Assembly (NCBI GenBank): GCA_046756925.1
Contig: JBHHXH010000031.1
Location: 1 to 28,149 of the forward strand
Direction of reading: 5' to 3'
Length of the DNA: 28,149 nucleotides
From: JAJDBU01 sp046756925
GTDB lineage: Bacteria; Nitrospirota; Nitrospiria; SBBL01; JAADHI01
The notes under the pieces were generated by a model that worked only from the letters and a program-made list of their open reading frames with translations, had not been told where the DNA came from and ran no database searches. Positions 15,172 through 22,529 of the stretch are shown piece by piece. Position numbers and translations under genes: made by a program. Each line of letters opens with the position of its first letter. The stretch's first letter is position 1.

Positions 15172-15764
15172 TGCGCCGTCCATCGGGTATAGATTTGATT
15201 CTTTACGCCGAGAAGATCCAGGGCGCGCCCAACAATAAAATGCACCATATCCTCGATGGTCTTCGGCTGATTATAAAATGCCGGCATGGCGGGCAGAAGG
15301 GTTGCACCCATGCGCGCCATGTTGAGCATGTTATTCAGATGAATCTGACTTAAAGGGGTTTCCCGGGGGACCAGGATCAGCCGGCGATTCTCTTTTAAAG
15401 TCACATCGGCGGCGCGCTCGATCAAGCTTGATGAATATCCATGAGAAATCCCCGCCAAAGTTTTCATGGAACAGGGAGCGATGACCATCCCATCCGTGTG
15501 AACCGAACCGCTTGCAACCGGCGCCGTCATATCGTCTTCATTACAATAAATCAATTCATGATCGGCATACTGCTCTGCGAGAATCTTAGACGTTTCCAAA
15601 AAATTTCGGCCCCATTCACGACCCAATTCATCTCGAATGATCAATCGTGCGGATTTAGAAAGAATGAGGTAGACGCGATGACCTTGTTGAAGAAGATATT
15701 CCAAGAGCGTCATGCCATAAACGGCCCCGCTGGCGCCCGAGATGCCGACGACGTAGTGAGACAT
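15168..15764 (-). CDS. ubiX: Flavin prenyltransferase UbiX
   Basis: This 198-residue flavoprotein joins a dimethylallyl group to FMN to make prenylated FMN, the cofactor of UbiD-type decarboxylases. The N-terminal G-I-S-G-A-S-G-A-V-Y-G FMN-binding motif is present. So are the P-C-S-M-K-T-L-A-G-I-S-H-G segment and L-V-P-R-E-T-P-L-S near residue 130, with R and E in the expected places. GAGGA lies upstream of the ATG at 15764. No ubiD is seen in the window, so its client is elsewhere. It occupies a position in the rpoN cluster where this enzyme is not usual. Confidence 0.93.
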   Translation of the reverse strand: MSHYVVGISGASGAVYGMTLLEYLLQQGHRVYLILSKSARLIIRDELGREWGRNFLETSKILAEQYADHELIYCNEDDMTAPVASGSVHTDGMVIAPCSMKTLAGISHGYSSSLIERAADVTLKENRRLILVPRETPLSQIHLNNMLNMARMGATLLPAMPAFYNQPKTIEDMVHFIVGRALDLLGVKNQIYTRWTAQ

Positions 15765-15813
15765 GTGTTCCTCGACTTTCCTTCTTTAATTTAATAAACG
15801 ATACAAGACCGCC

Positions 15814-16695
15814 TCAATCCGGCAAATCGATATCACGATGGGTAACGAGCACAGAGATGCCTTTGCAGCGCATGTATGCCTTGATTAGATTCACGATGGT
15901 CACGGAACGATGTCGGCCACCCGTGCAACCGAAACCGATTGTCAAATATCGCTTACCTTCCTTTTTGTAAAGCGGCAAGAGAAAATCGATCAGGCCGTAT
16001 AATTTTTCCAGGAAACACTTCGTTTCCGGCAGGGATGAAATGTAGTTTTGTACGTCCAAATCGTTCCCCGTCAGCGGCCGCAATCCCTCGACAAAATAGG
16101 GATTGCTTAAAAAACGGACATCGAAAAGCAGATCCAGGTCGCTCGGGGTACCGTGTTTATACCCAAACGAAGTAAGAGACACCTTAAAATAAATGTCATT
16201 GCCTTCTTGCAAATAGAAGGATTGAATGACCTCTTTTAATTGATGCACATGATATTCGGATGTATCAATCACCTTATCCGCCCGTTTTCGAAGATCCTTC
16301 AATATTTTCCGTTCACGTTCAATCCCTTCGATGAGGTTTCCCTCTTTGTCCAGCGGATGTGGCCGTCGGGTTTCCGAAAACCGCCGTTGCAATATCTCGT
16401 TTTGGGCTTGGAGATAAAGCAGTTCGACCTGTGCGCCATCTTTGATCAAACCGTCATACACATTCAAAAAGTGTCTGAGAAAATCCCTTTCTCGAATATC
16501 GATACCGATGGCGGCTTTTGGAATTTTATTTCGGGAGTCCCGACACAAGCGGACGAATTTAGGCAGGAGCTGTGGCGGAAGGTTATCGATACAGAAAAAA
16601 CCGAGATCTTCAAAGCACTTGATGGCACAGCTTTTTCCGGAACCGGACAGGCCGCTGATAATAACAAGACGAACCGATGTATTATCTTCGGCCAT
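15814..16695 (-). CDS. rapZ: RNase adapter protein RapZ
   Basis: This 293-residue protein has the P-loop G-L-S-G-S-G-K-S near residues 15-22, the C-I-D-N-L-P motif near 35-40, and the C-terminal I-G-F-G-C-T-G-G-R-H-R-S-V phosphosugar-binding signature. In E. coli RapZ senses glucosamine-6-phosphate and guides RNase E to GlmZ sRNA; in other phyla the target is often unknown. It lies 28 bp after hpf in the usual rpoN neighbourhood. The size matches the family. Confidence 0.94.
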   Translation of the reverse strand: MAEDNTSVRLVIISGLSGSGKSCAIKCFEDLGFFCIDNLPPQLLPKFVRLCRDSRNKIPKAAIGIDIRERDFLRHFLNVYDGLIKDGAQVELLYLQAQNEILQRRFSETRRPHPLDKEGNLIEGIERERKILKDLRKRADKVIDTSEYHVHQLKEVIQSFYLQEGNDIYFKVSLTSFGYKHGTPSDLDLLFDVRFLSNPYFVEGLRPLTGNDLDVQNYISSLPETKCFLEKLYGLIDFLLPLYKKEGKRYLTIGFGCTGGRHRSVTIVNLIKAYMRCKGISVLVTHRDIDLPD

Positions 16696-16723
16696 TCGTG
16701 GTGTCCATGTTTTCCATCCAGGC

Positions 16724-17245
16724 CTAATAGGTTGGTTCGATCAAACCAAGACTGCCGTCATTTCGCTTATACAGAACATTCATCTGACGATTCTTCTCGT
16801 TTCCAAAAATAAAAAAACTTTTTCCGAGAAGATCCATCTGCAGGGCGGCCTCCTCGAGTGTCATCGGTTTGACCGAAAATTGTTTCCGCTTTTTAATGTT
16901 CGACGCATCCCATGTCTCCGCCGTGCTCGGACCCTGCAATACGGCGCCGTTGTGCGGTCGATGATCGCAAAGCTTTTCCTTGTGCTTCTTCAGCTGCCTT
17001 TCAATTTTCGTCATGGCCTTGTCGACCGACGCATACATTTCATCCGTCTCCTGCTCGGCTTGGAGGATGAAACCCTTGACTTTAACGAGCACCTCCGCCA
17101 AGTGCCGATACTTTTCGACTTTGAGCGTAAAGGTCACCTGGGTTGCCTTCGAAGTATATTTCTTAATCCTCTCCGCCCTGCCTTCTACATATTCCTTGAG
17201 TGCAGGGGTGATATCGAGTTGTTTTCCGGTAATCATCACTTCCAT
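16724..17245 (-). CDS. hpf: Ribosome hibernation-promoting factor, long form
   Basis: This is a 173-residue protein with an N-terminal S30AE domain (M-E-V-M-I-T-G-K-Q-L-D-I-T at the start, helices rich in K and E) and the C-terminal dimerisation domain of long HPF (K-P-M-T-L-E-E-A-A-L-Q-M, then F-F-I-F-G-N, then G-L-I-E-P-T-Y). Long HPF alone makes 100S ribosome dimers in stationary phase. The frame extends upstream to 17338, but GGAG six bases before ATG 17245 marks the true start; ATG 17251 would leave no spacer. It lies 96 bp downstream of rpoN. Confidence 0.93.
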   Translation of the reverse strand: MEVMITGKQLDITPALKEYVEGRAERIKKYTSKATQVTFTLKVEKYRHLAEVLVKVKGFILQAEQETDEMYASVDKAMTKIERQLKKHKEKLCDHRPHNGAVLQGPSTAETWDASNIKKRKQFSVKPMTLEEAALQMDLLGKSFFIFGNEKNRQMNVLYKRNDGSLGLIEPTY

Positions 17246-17341
17246 ACTCATCTCCTTCACTTCACCGATGAAAGGTCCGCGGGCGCTTCCATGTGGAACA
17301 AGGGCAAATCGCCGGAATGGGCCGATCGGATTTAGCATGAC

Positions 17342-18790
17342 TTAACAGGGTCTCTTCCTTCGGTTTGCCGGTTCGATATTGAGCCAAGATCTGTACTTGG
17401 TCACCGTTCTCCTCGCGATGCCAATATTCTGTGTTTTGAGACGCTCGACGATCTCCTGATCCTTTAGCGGACGAGACGGTTCTTCTTCGGATACCATCTT
17501 TCGAATCATCTCCCGCACCGCAATAGAAGAAAGGTTCTCGTCATTATTGCCGATGCGAGGGAGGCTGGTGTTAAAAAAGAATTTCAGCTCATAGATGCCT
17601 TGCGGCGTATGCATATATTTATTGGTGGTCACACGGCTGACGGTGGATTCATGCATTGAAATGTCGTCGGCGACCTGACGTAGGATCAAGGGTTTTAAAT
17701 AGCGGACCCCTTTTTCCAAAAAGGCCTGTTGAAACTTCACAATACTGTCACCGACCAGTTGAATCGTGTGATTGCGCTGTTCGATACTCCGAACGAGCCA
17801 AAGTGCGGAACGGAATTTTTCTTCCAGATAGGTTTTCGTCGAATCTGTTATGGTTCCTTTCGACCGAAGAAGGCTTCGATAATAAGGGCTGATCTTCAAT
17901 TTCGGAAGACCGTCGTCGTTGAGCGTCACGACAAATTTCCCTTCCGATTTCACGACATACAAATCCGGCCGGATATACACATTTTCCGATGAAAAATAAG
18001 GCCGACCCGGCTTGGGCTCCAAGTGCTCGATGACCCGAGCGGCCTGCAATACTTCTTCAACCGTCTCTCCGCAGGATTTGGCAATATTTTGATATCTCTT
18101 TTTTTCCAAGTCCGGCAGATAATCGTTGATAATGGTCTCAACCAAAGAACCGGAAAGCTCGATTTGCCGGACTTGGATCTGAAGACATTCCTTAAGATTT
18201 CTCGCACCGACGCCGAGCGGGTCGAATTCTTGGATCAATGTTAAGACACGCTCCACATCCTTTAAGGAAACATTCAAGGAAGCAGCAATTTCCTCAAGCG
18301 GCGAGACCAGATATCCATTTTCATCGATCTCTCCAATAATCGCCGTCCCGATTTTCCTGTCTCTTTCGCTCGTCATGGAAAGACCCAATTGCCACAATAG
18401 GTGATCGACGAGCGAGGTCGATTTGGCAAGCGTCTGTTCGTAGGAAGGCCGTTCATCGTCCCGATCAATCCTCGAGCCGCCTTGGGCTTCATCCCGATCG
18501 TCATCGAGATAGTAGTTCTCCCATTTTAGATCGAAATCATCACTTTGATCGGAAGGGGCTTCGTTTTCGCCGTTGTCGGAACCGGCCCGAACATCCTCTT
18601 CTTCTTGAGATTCCGCGCCCGGGTCTTCAAGAACAGGGTTTTCTACCATCTCTTGATTGATCACCTGATCCAGTTCAAGTTTCGAGAGTTGAAGGAGTTT
18701 AATCGCTTGCTGAAGCTGTGGCGTCATGACCAGCTTCTGCGCCATCTTTAATTCGAGTCTTGGTTTCATACTGCCTTCAGGCCAGGCCAT
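17342..18790 (-). CDS. rpoN: RNA polymerase sigma-54 factor
   Basis: This sigma-54 factor is 482 residues long. Region I is glutamine/leucine-rich (M-T-P-Q-L-Q-Q-A-I-K-L-L-Q-L), an acidic region II runs to about residue 120, then come the core-binding domain and the DNA-binding part with an HTH (A-D-D-I-S-M-H-E-S-T-V-S-R-V) and the RpoN box A-R-R-T-V-T-K-Y-R near the C-terminus. The long open frame reaches 18910, but AGGGGGGAG directly before ATG 18790 and the lptB stop 10 bp upstream fix the start. It sits in the classical lptB-rpoN-hpf order. I found no convincing -24/-12 promoter in the window. Confidence 0.96.
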   Translation of the reverse strand: MAWPEGSMKPRLELKMAQKLVMTPQLQQAIKLLQLSKLELDQVINQEMVENPVLEDPGAESQEEEDVRAGSDNGENEAPSDQSDDFDLKWENYYLDDDRDEAQGGSRIDRDDERPSYEQTLAKSTSLVDHLLWQLGLSMTSERDRKIGTAIIGEIDENGYLVSPLEEIAASLNVSLKDVERVLTLIQEFDPLGVGARNLKECLQIQVRQIELSGSLVETIINDYLPDLEKKRYQNIAKSCGETVEEVLQAARVIEHLEPKPGRPYFSSENVYIRPDLYVVKSEGKFVVTLNDDGLPKLKISPYYRSLLRSKGTITDSTKTYLEEKFRSALWLVRSIEQRNHTIQLVGDSIVKFQQAFLEKGVRYLKPLILRQVADDISMHESTVSRVTTNKYMHTPQGIYELKFFFNTSLPRIGNNDENLSSIAVREMIRKMVSEEEPSRPLKDQEIVERLKTQNIGIARRTVTKYRSWLNIEPANRRKRPC

Positions 18791-18800
18791 TCTCCCCCCT

Positions 18801-19550
18801 TTATTGCGCGCCGACGTGATCGGCGTATTGACCCTGCCATCGAAAACGATCGCCCAAATACAACGCTTTCGCCTTCGGATTGCCTGCAATTTCCGACGGC
18901 GTTCCGGCAATTAAAATTTTTCCGTCGTGGATAATATAAGCGCGATCCGTGATCGTCAGCGTTTCTTGAACATTGTGGTCCGTAATCAACACACCGATGC
19001 CTTTATCTTTTAGCTTAAAGATTGTTTTTTGAAGCTCAAGAACAACGATCGGATCGATACCGGCAAAGGGTTCATCCAACAGGATAAATTTCGGCGAAAG
19101 GACAAGCGCTCTTGTAATTTCAAGACGACGCCGCTCTCCTCCCGACAAGGTATAGGCTTTGTTTTTTGCCAAGTGTGCGATATTCAACTCTTCCAAAAGG
19201 GATTGCAGACGTGTTTCTCGCTCCGACGATGAAAGCGGAAGTGTTTCCAATACGAGCAATATGTTTTCTTCGACCGTTAATTTCCTAAATATCGAACTCT
19301 CCTGGGGTAAGTAGCTGAGCCCATAGCGTGCCCTGCGGTACATCGGCACATTTGTTATAGACTGCCCATCGATCGAAATCTCACCCTTGGTGGGAGCTGC
19401 CAAGCCGACAATCATATAAAAAATAGTTGTTTTTCCGGCGCCATTGGGTCCCAATAAACCCACGATTTCTCCGCGGTCAACATGAACGCCCACATTCCGA
19501 ATCACGCTTCGCTTGTGATATGACTTTTCGAGCCCTGACGCCTTGAGCAA
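18801..19550 (-). CDS. lptB: LPS export ABC transporter ATP-binding protein LptB
   Basis: LptB powers LPS extraction from the inner membrane with LptF/LptG, which are not in this window. Motifs: Walker A G-P-N-G-A-G-K-T, signature L-S-G-G-E-R-R-R, Walker B F-I-L-L-D-E-P-F-A-G-I-D, and switch I-T-D-H-N-V. The start is uncertain because no ATG is available. TTG 19550 follows AAGGAAGGA and gives 249 residues; TTG 19568 would add six residues with no ribosome site. It lies about 100 bp downstream of lptA and 10 bp before rpoN. Confidence 0.94.
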   Translation of the reverse strand: MLKASGLEKSYHKRSVIRNVGVHVDRGEIVGLLGPNGAGKTTIFYMIVGLAAPTKGEISIDGQSITNVPMYRRARYGLSYLPQESSIFRKLTVEENILLVLETLPLSSSERETRLQSLLEELNIAHLAKNKAYTLSGGERRRLEITRALVLSPKFILLDEPFAGIDPIVVLELQKTIFKLKDKGIGVLITDHNVQETLTITDRAYIIHDGKILIAGTPSEIAGNPKAKALYLGDRFRWQGQYADHVGAQ

Positions 19551-19653
19551 AGAGTCCTTCCTTCTCAATCGAATGGGGTCACTTTAGGAGTCAATACGCC
19601 GCCCGCCTTATTCAGACACCGGCGAAAAACGCCTCCAAACACATAAAGCAAGT

Positions 19654-20232
19654 TTATTTTTTACGCAAGTCGGCCACTGCGGAATCGTTGTGAATCAAGA
19701 CCTCGCTTTCGGCGACAAGGGTTCTCTCTTCCTTAATAAAAAAAGTAATCACCTTGCCTTTGACCTGATATCCTTCTTCCCAAACCTGGGGGTTGCCCGT
19801 CAAAACAATGACTTCTTTTTCACGATCGTAAACCCCTTTTTCGGCCACCGCATGTTGGCTCCCTCTCTGAATACGCACATTGTCGTAAGCGATAATTCGA
19901 GAGACTTGCTGATCCCCTTTTTGTCCCGGCAAAAGGGTCAATGACTGCTCGGAACGTTTTAAGAAGACCTCAGCCCGTTCCGATTTGATGGAGAGACCTT
20001 GGTTGAGAATTTCAACATTCCCTTCAAAAACTATTTTATTCTCCAAGTTTTGAAGCACCATTTTTTCAGAATGGATGGAAACCGGCCCGGAGAGTTTATT
20101 CGAAACCGCCGCATCGGCAAAAACAGGGTTTGCCTCGAAAAAGTTCGCCCAACAGAAGAAGCTCGCCCAAATAAAGACGGGAAGCGCCCAGATGTATGGA
20201 CGCCCTTTCCTATTTGACCAATGCTTTAACAT
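19654..20232 (-). CDS. lptA: LPS transport periplasmic protein LptA (OstA-like)
   Basis: This 192-residue protein has a signal peptide (hydrophobic helix about 14-35, cleavage likely after V-F-A) and one OstA/LptA beta-jellyroll with the characteristic sequence: S-I-H-S-E-K-M-V-L, then V-F-E-G-N-V-E-I-L-N-Q-G-L, then I-K-S-E-R-A-E-V, and a later A-V-A-E-K-G-V-Y-D-R repeat. It bridges LPS across the periplasm. It overlaps lptC by 23 bp. Confidence 0.9.
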   Translation of the reverse strand: MLKHWSNRKGRPYIWALPVFIWASFFCWANFFEANPVFADAAVSNKLSGPVSIHSEKMVLQNLENKIVFEGNVEILNQGLSIKSERAEVFLKRSEQSLTLLPGQKGDQQVSRIIAYDNVRIQRGSQHAVAEKGVYDREKEVIVLTGNPQVWEEGYQVKGKVITFFIKEERTLVAESEVLIHNDSAVADLRKK

Positions 20233-20782
20233 TGCCGACCACGACCATGACTTGGTCTTCTACCGAAATTTTGAATGCATCGCCTTCGATCTCGGTCCAG
20301 GGACCTGAAATATGGACCGGACCTTTAGACAGGACAGCCCTTTGACCATCGTCCCACGTCAATCCGGATGTTTTTACAGTATAATTGTTTTCCAATTCGA
20401 TTGCCATTTGCCCGTTATTCTTCCACAGGGAAAAGCCTTGCCTTTTTGCGTCAACCTCACCGCTGTCCCCATCGATCTGTAGGATGCGGTCCGCCCCATA
20501 GGGTATCTTGGCGGAAACGCTTTTCAGGAAGGTTTTTTGACTTTTTTCGAATAATTCGGCATGTTGCGCCGTGAGTCTCCAGGCAGAAGCGCCGTCTTTC
20601 GCTTGCACAAACGAAAATTCACGAATCCGCACATCGGCGTCTCCAACCCCATCAAAAGATGGATGTTGCGGCCGAATGCTCCTTTCATGGAGGGAAAAAG
20701 CCGACAAAAAGACCAGGAATGCGATAAATCCCATCGCAGCAAAAAGCAGCCATTTTCTAGAAGCAACCCGTGGCATCTGCAT
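20210..20782 (-). CDS. lptC: LPS export protein LptC
   Basis: This 190-residue bitopic protein has an N-terminal transmembrane helix at about 11-29 and a periplasmic OstA-like jellyroll (R-I-R-E-F-S-F-V-Q, later W-R-L-T-A-Q-H-A-E-L-F). It receives LPS from LptBFG and passes it to LptA. It starts with ATG at 20782 or 20776; neither has a good ribosome site. It is the first gene of the lpt-rpoN operon. The 164 bp upstream are shared with a divergent gene. The identity rests on fold-like sequence plus position. Confidence 0.88.
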   Translation of the reverse strand: MQMPRVASRKWLLFAAMGFIAFLVFLSAFSLHERSIRPQHPSFDGVGDADVRIREFSFVQAKDGASAWRLTAQHAELFEKSQKTFLKSVSAKIPYGADRILQIDGDSGEVDAKRQGFSLWKNNGQMAIELENNYTVKTSGLTWDDGQRAVLSKGPVHISGPWTEIEGDAFKISVEDQVMVVVGNVKALVK

Positions 20783-20894
20783 GGTCTAAAAGTAACATAA
20801 ATGATGAAACGAGTAAAGCATAGGAAGGACCTTACGACAGAACCGTACGGTGCTGATGGCCTAGAAGATCCACGATGTAACGAATGGATTTTGC

Positions 20895-20927
20895 TTGACA
20901 AAGAAGATAAAAAAGGCTAGATATAAA
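20895..20927 (+). promoter_or_regulatory. Candidate sigma70 promoter for the secreted protein at 20959
   Basis: A perfect TTGACA (20895-20900) is followed by TAGATATAAA. The hexamer at 17 bp (TAGATA) is poor, while TATAAA (five of six) sits at 21 bp. The -10 choice is uncertain, but position and -35 quality support a promoter. Confidence 0.45.
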
Positions 20928-20958
20928 GTTCATATTTAAGCGACCCGTGGAGGACATG

Positions 20959-21639
20959 ATGGCAAAAAAGGTGTTCGTATTCCTATTTTTGATATCGGCG
21001 GTTTTCATCGTCAGCCGGCCTGCTATGGCAGCCGATACATCAAAACCGATAAAAAATAAAATCGTAAAAGAATTCTCGGAAGATTATGACCGTATCTGGG
21101 AAGCAACGGTCGCCGTTTTCAAAGAAAAAGGCTTGGGCGTGCACCCCCACGGCAAAATGAAGGCCAGGAAGAAAAAGGGAAAGATCAAAACACCCACCTT
21201 TCGCTATTTCAAGATATGGTCGGCCAAGCCGGTGGTCGAAAAGCAATACCGGGATTCCTATAGGGTCAAAATAAAGAAATTTGAGATCGAAAAACCAAAA
21301 CCAGCTGGAGATGCAGCTGCTGCCGATGCAGCCCCGGCCAAGGAAGAAGCCGCTGCGGGAGATGCAACCCTAAAACCGGGAGACACGGCCGAAACACCGC
21401 CCGAAGCGCCTCCGGTTGAAATGATTACCAAGGTCAAGATGGAACTCAAACGAAAATTCGAGATCCACAACGATGAAACCCGCGCCTGGGATAAGGGAGA
21501 TCCGAATGAGCACCAGGTGGGTTATACTCTCGAGTACTTATTGGCGGCGATCGAGGCAAAACTGGCCAACCCTGGAGCGGCCTCCGAAAAGGTCACCCAT
21601 GCCAACCTGAATATTACACCGCCGGTCATCGTCGAGTAA
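20959..21639 (+). CDS. Hypothetical secreted protein, weakly BamC-like
   Basis: This is a 226-residue protein with a clear signal peptide (A-M-A then A, cleavage near residue 24). After it, E-D-Y-D-R-I-W-E-A-T-V-A-V-F-K-E-K-G-L resembles the start of helix-grip domains such as BamC, but the match is weak. A basic stretch (66-78) follows, then an Ala/Glu/Pro-rich linker at 112-153, then a second beta-rich segment ending P-P-V-I-V-E. I choose ATG 20959, five bases after GGAGG, over ATG 20956 and GTG 20947. It has its own candidate promoter and a strong terminator, so it is a single-gene unit divergent from lptC. The function is unknown. Confidence 0.75.
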   Translation: MAKKVFVFLFLISAVFIVSRPAMAADTSKPIKNKIVKEFSEDYDRIWEATVAVFKEKGLGVHPHGKMKARKKKGKIKTPTFRYFKIWSAKPVVEKQYRDSYRVKIKKFEIEKPKPAGDAAAADAAPAKEEAAAGDATLKPGDTAETPPEAPPVEMITKVKMELKRKFEIHNDETRAWDKGDPNEHQVGYTLEYLLAAIEAKLANPGAASEKVTHANLNITPPVIVE

Positions 21640-21667
21640 GGAACATCGTCCGATTTTTCATTGTTCG

Positions 21668-21700
21668 AAAAAAGCCCCGCTGGATTTTGCGGGGCTTTTT
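21668..21700 (+). terminator. Strong intrinsic terminator
   Basis: A-run plus GCCCCGC (21674-21680), loop TGGATTTT (21681-21688), GCGGGGC (21689-21695) and five T. The seven-pair GC stem extended by A-T pairs makes it active in principle on either strand. It ends the secreted-protein unit. Confidence 0.9.
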
Positions 21701-21940
21701 CATGGACACGACTTTCTGAGTCTCGAAGGCGAACACCCCCTTAAACCCCGCGCCTTCTTCATCAATCGTCCCCATGTTCGCCTAAAAAACTATTTTGCCG
21801 ATAAGCATCGGCCCTGGGCCAAAGTTGAATTCAAAAAACCATCATAGCCATCCAGCGATTCAAACAGGCCAACGTCCCTATCATTCGGCTATCCGATCTG
21901 CTAGAATCATTCCCATTGATATTCGACAGGAATCAACGCG
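21701..21940 (+). pseudogene. Possible decayed or frameshifted coding remnant
   Basis: Between the terminator and the next gene, one plus-strand frame reads as plausible protein (for example P-R-A-F-F-I-N-R-P-H-V) to a TAG at 21845-21847. The next frame then continues with equally plausible sequence (A-N-V-P-I-I-R-L-S-D-L-L-E). One added A in the A6 run at about 21833-21838 would join them. No start codon is evident and the reading runs back into the terminator, so it may be the remains of a gene disrupted by rearrangement, or chance. I do not recognise a family. Confidence 0.3.
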
Positions 21941-22504
21941 ATGAAACAATCACTCGTCAAAGTATTGTGTCTTGTTTGCATGCTTCTCATATTCGACATG
22001 TTTGGGGCGGATCCTTCAAGACCCGCGGATCCTTTAACACCCAATGAAGGAAGTCCCGGGAAATCCGTCCCAACTTTAGGGAACAAGCATATCCCATCGA
22101 TTCGATCACCGCACGAGCCCTACAACACCTCGCCTCCGACTTCCGGGCCCCATATTCATAATGTGGCCAAGTGGGGGGTCTACCGGCAACCCCTTCCGGA
22201 TGAGCTTCAAGTTCACAATCTCGAAGATGGCGGTGTTTTGATTCAATACCATTGCGAGTCATGCCAAGACCTCATCAAAAAACTCGAAAAACTCGGTTGG
22301 GAATATTTAAAAAAAGCAAAACAGGAAAAAAAGGCACAGGGATCCAGTCGCTATGGACATATTATTGTTGCCCCTTACCTGAAGATGGACTCCGTCATTG
22401 CACTGACGGCTTGGGGAAAAATCGACACCCTCGATGCCTACGATGAAGCCAGAATTCGACGATTCGTCGAGGCATATATCGGGGTGGATCATCATCCAAA
22501 ATAA
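21941..22504 (+). CDS. DUF3105 family exported protein
   Basis: This 187-residue protein has an N-terminal hydrophobic signal or anchor (about 5-22). The rest matches the DUF3105 pattern: H-I-P-S-I-R-S-P-H-E-P-Y-N-T-S-P-P-T-S-G-P-H, then W-G-V-Y, then H-N-L-E-D-G-G-V-L-I-Q-Y-H-C, with a nearby cysteine (C-E-S-C). The conserved His and Cys residues suggest metal binding or redox chemistry, but no function is known for the family. A weak AGGA precedes the ATG. It lies 25 bp before lnt and may be cotranscribed with it. Confidence 0.85.
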   Translation: MKQSLVKVLCLVCMLLIFDMFGADPSRPADPLTPNEGSPGKSVPTLGNKHIPSIRSPHEPYNTSPPTSGPHIHNVAKWGVYRQPLPDELQVHNLEDGGVLIQYHCESCQDLIKKLEKLGWEYLKKAKQEKKAQGSSRYGHIIVAPYLKMDSVIALTAWGKIDTLDAYDEARIRRFVEAYIGVDHHPK

Positions 22505-22529
22505 GGGAAAACCCCTCACATAAAAAAGT

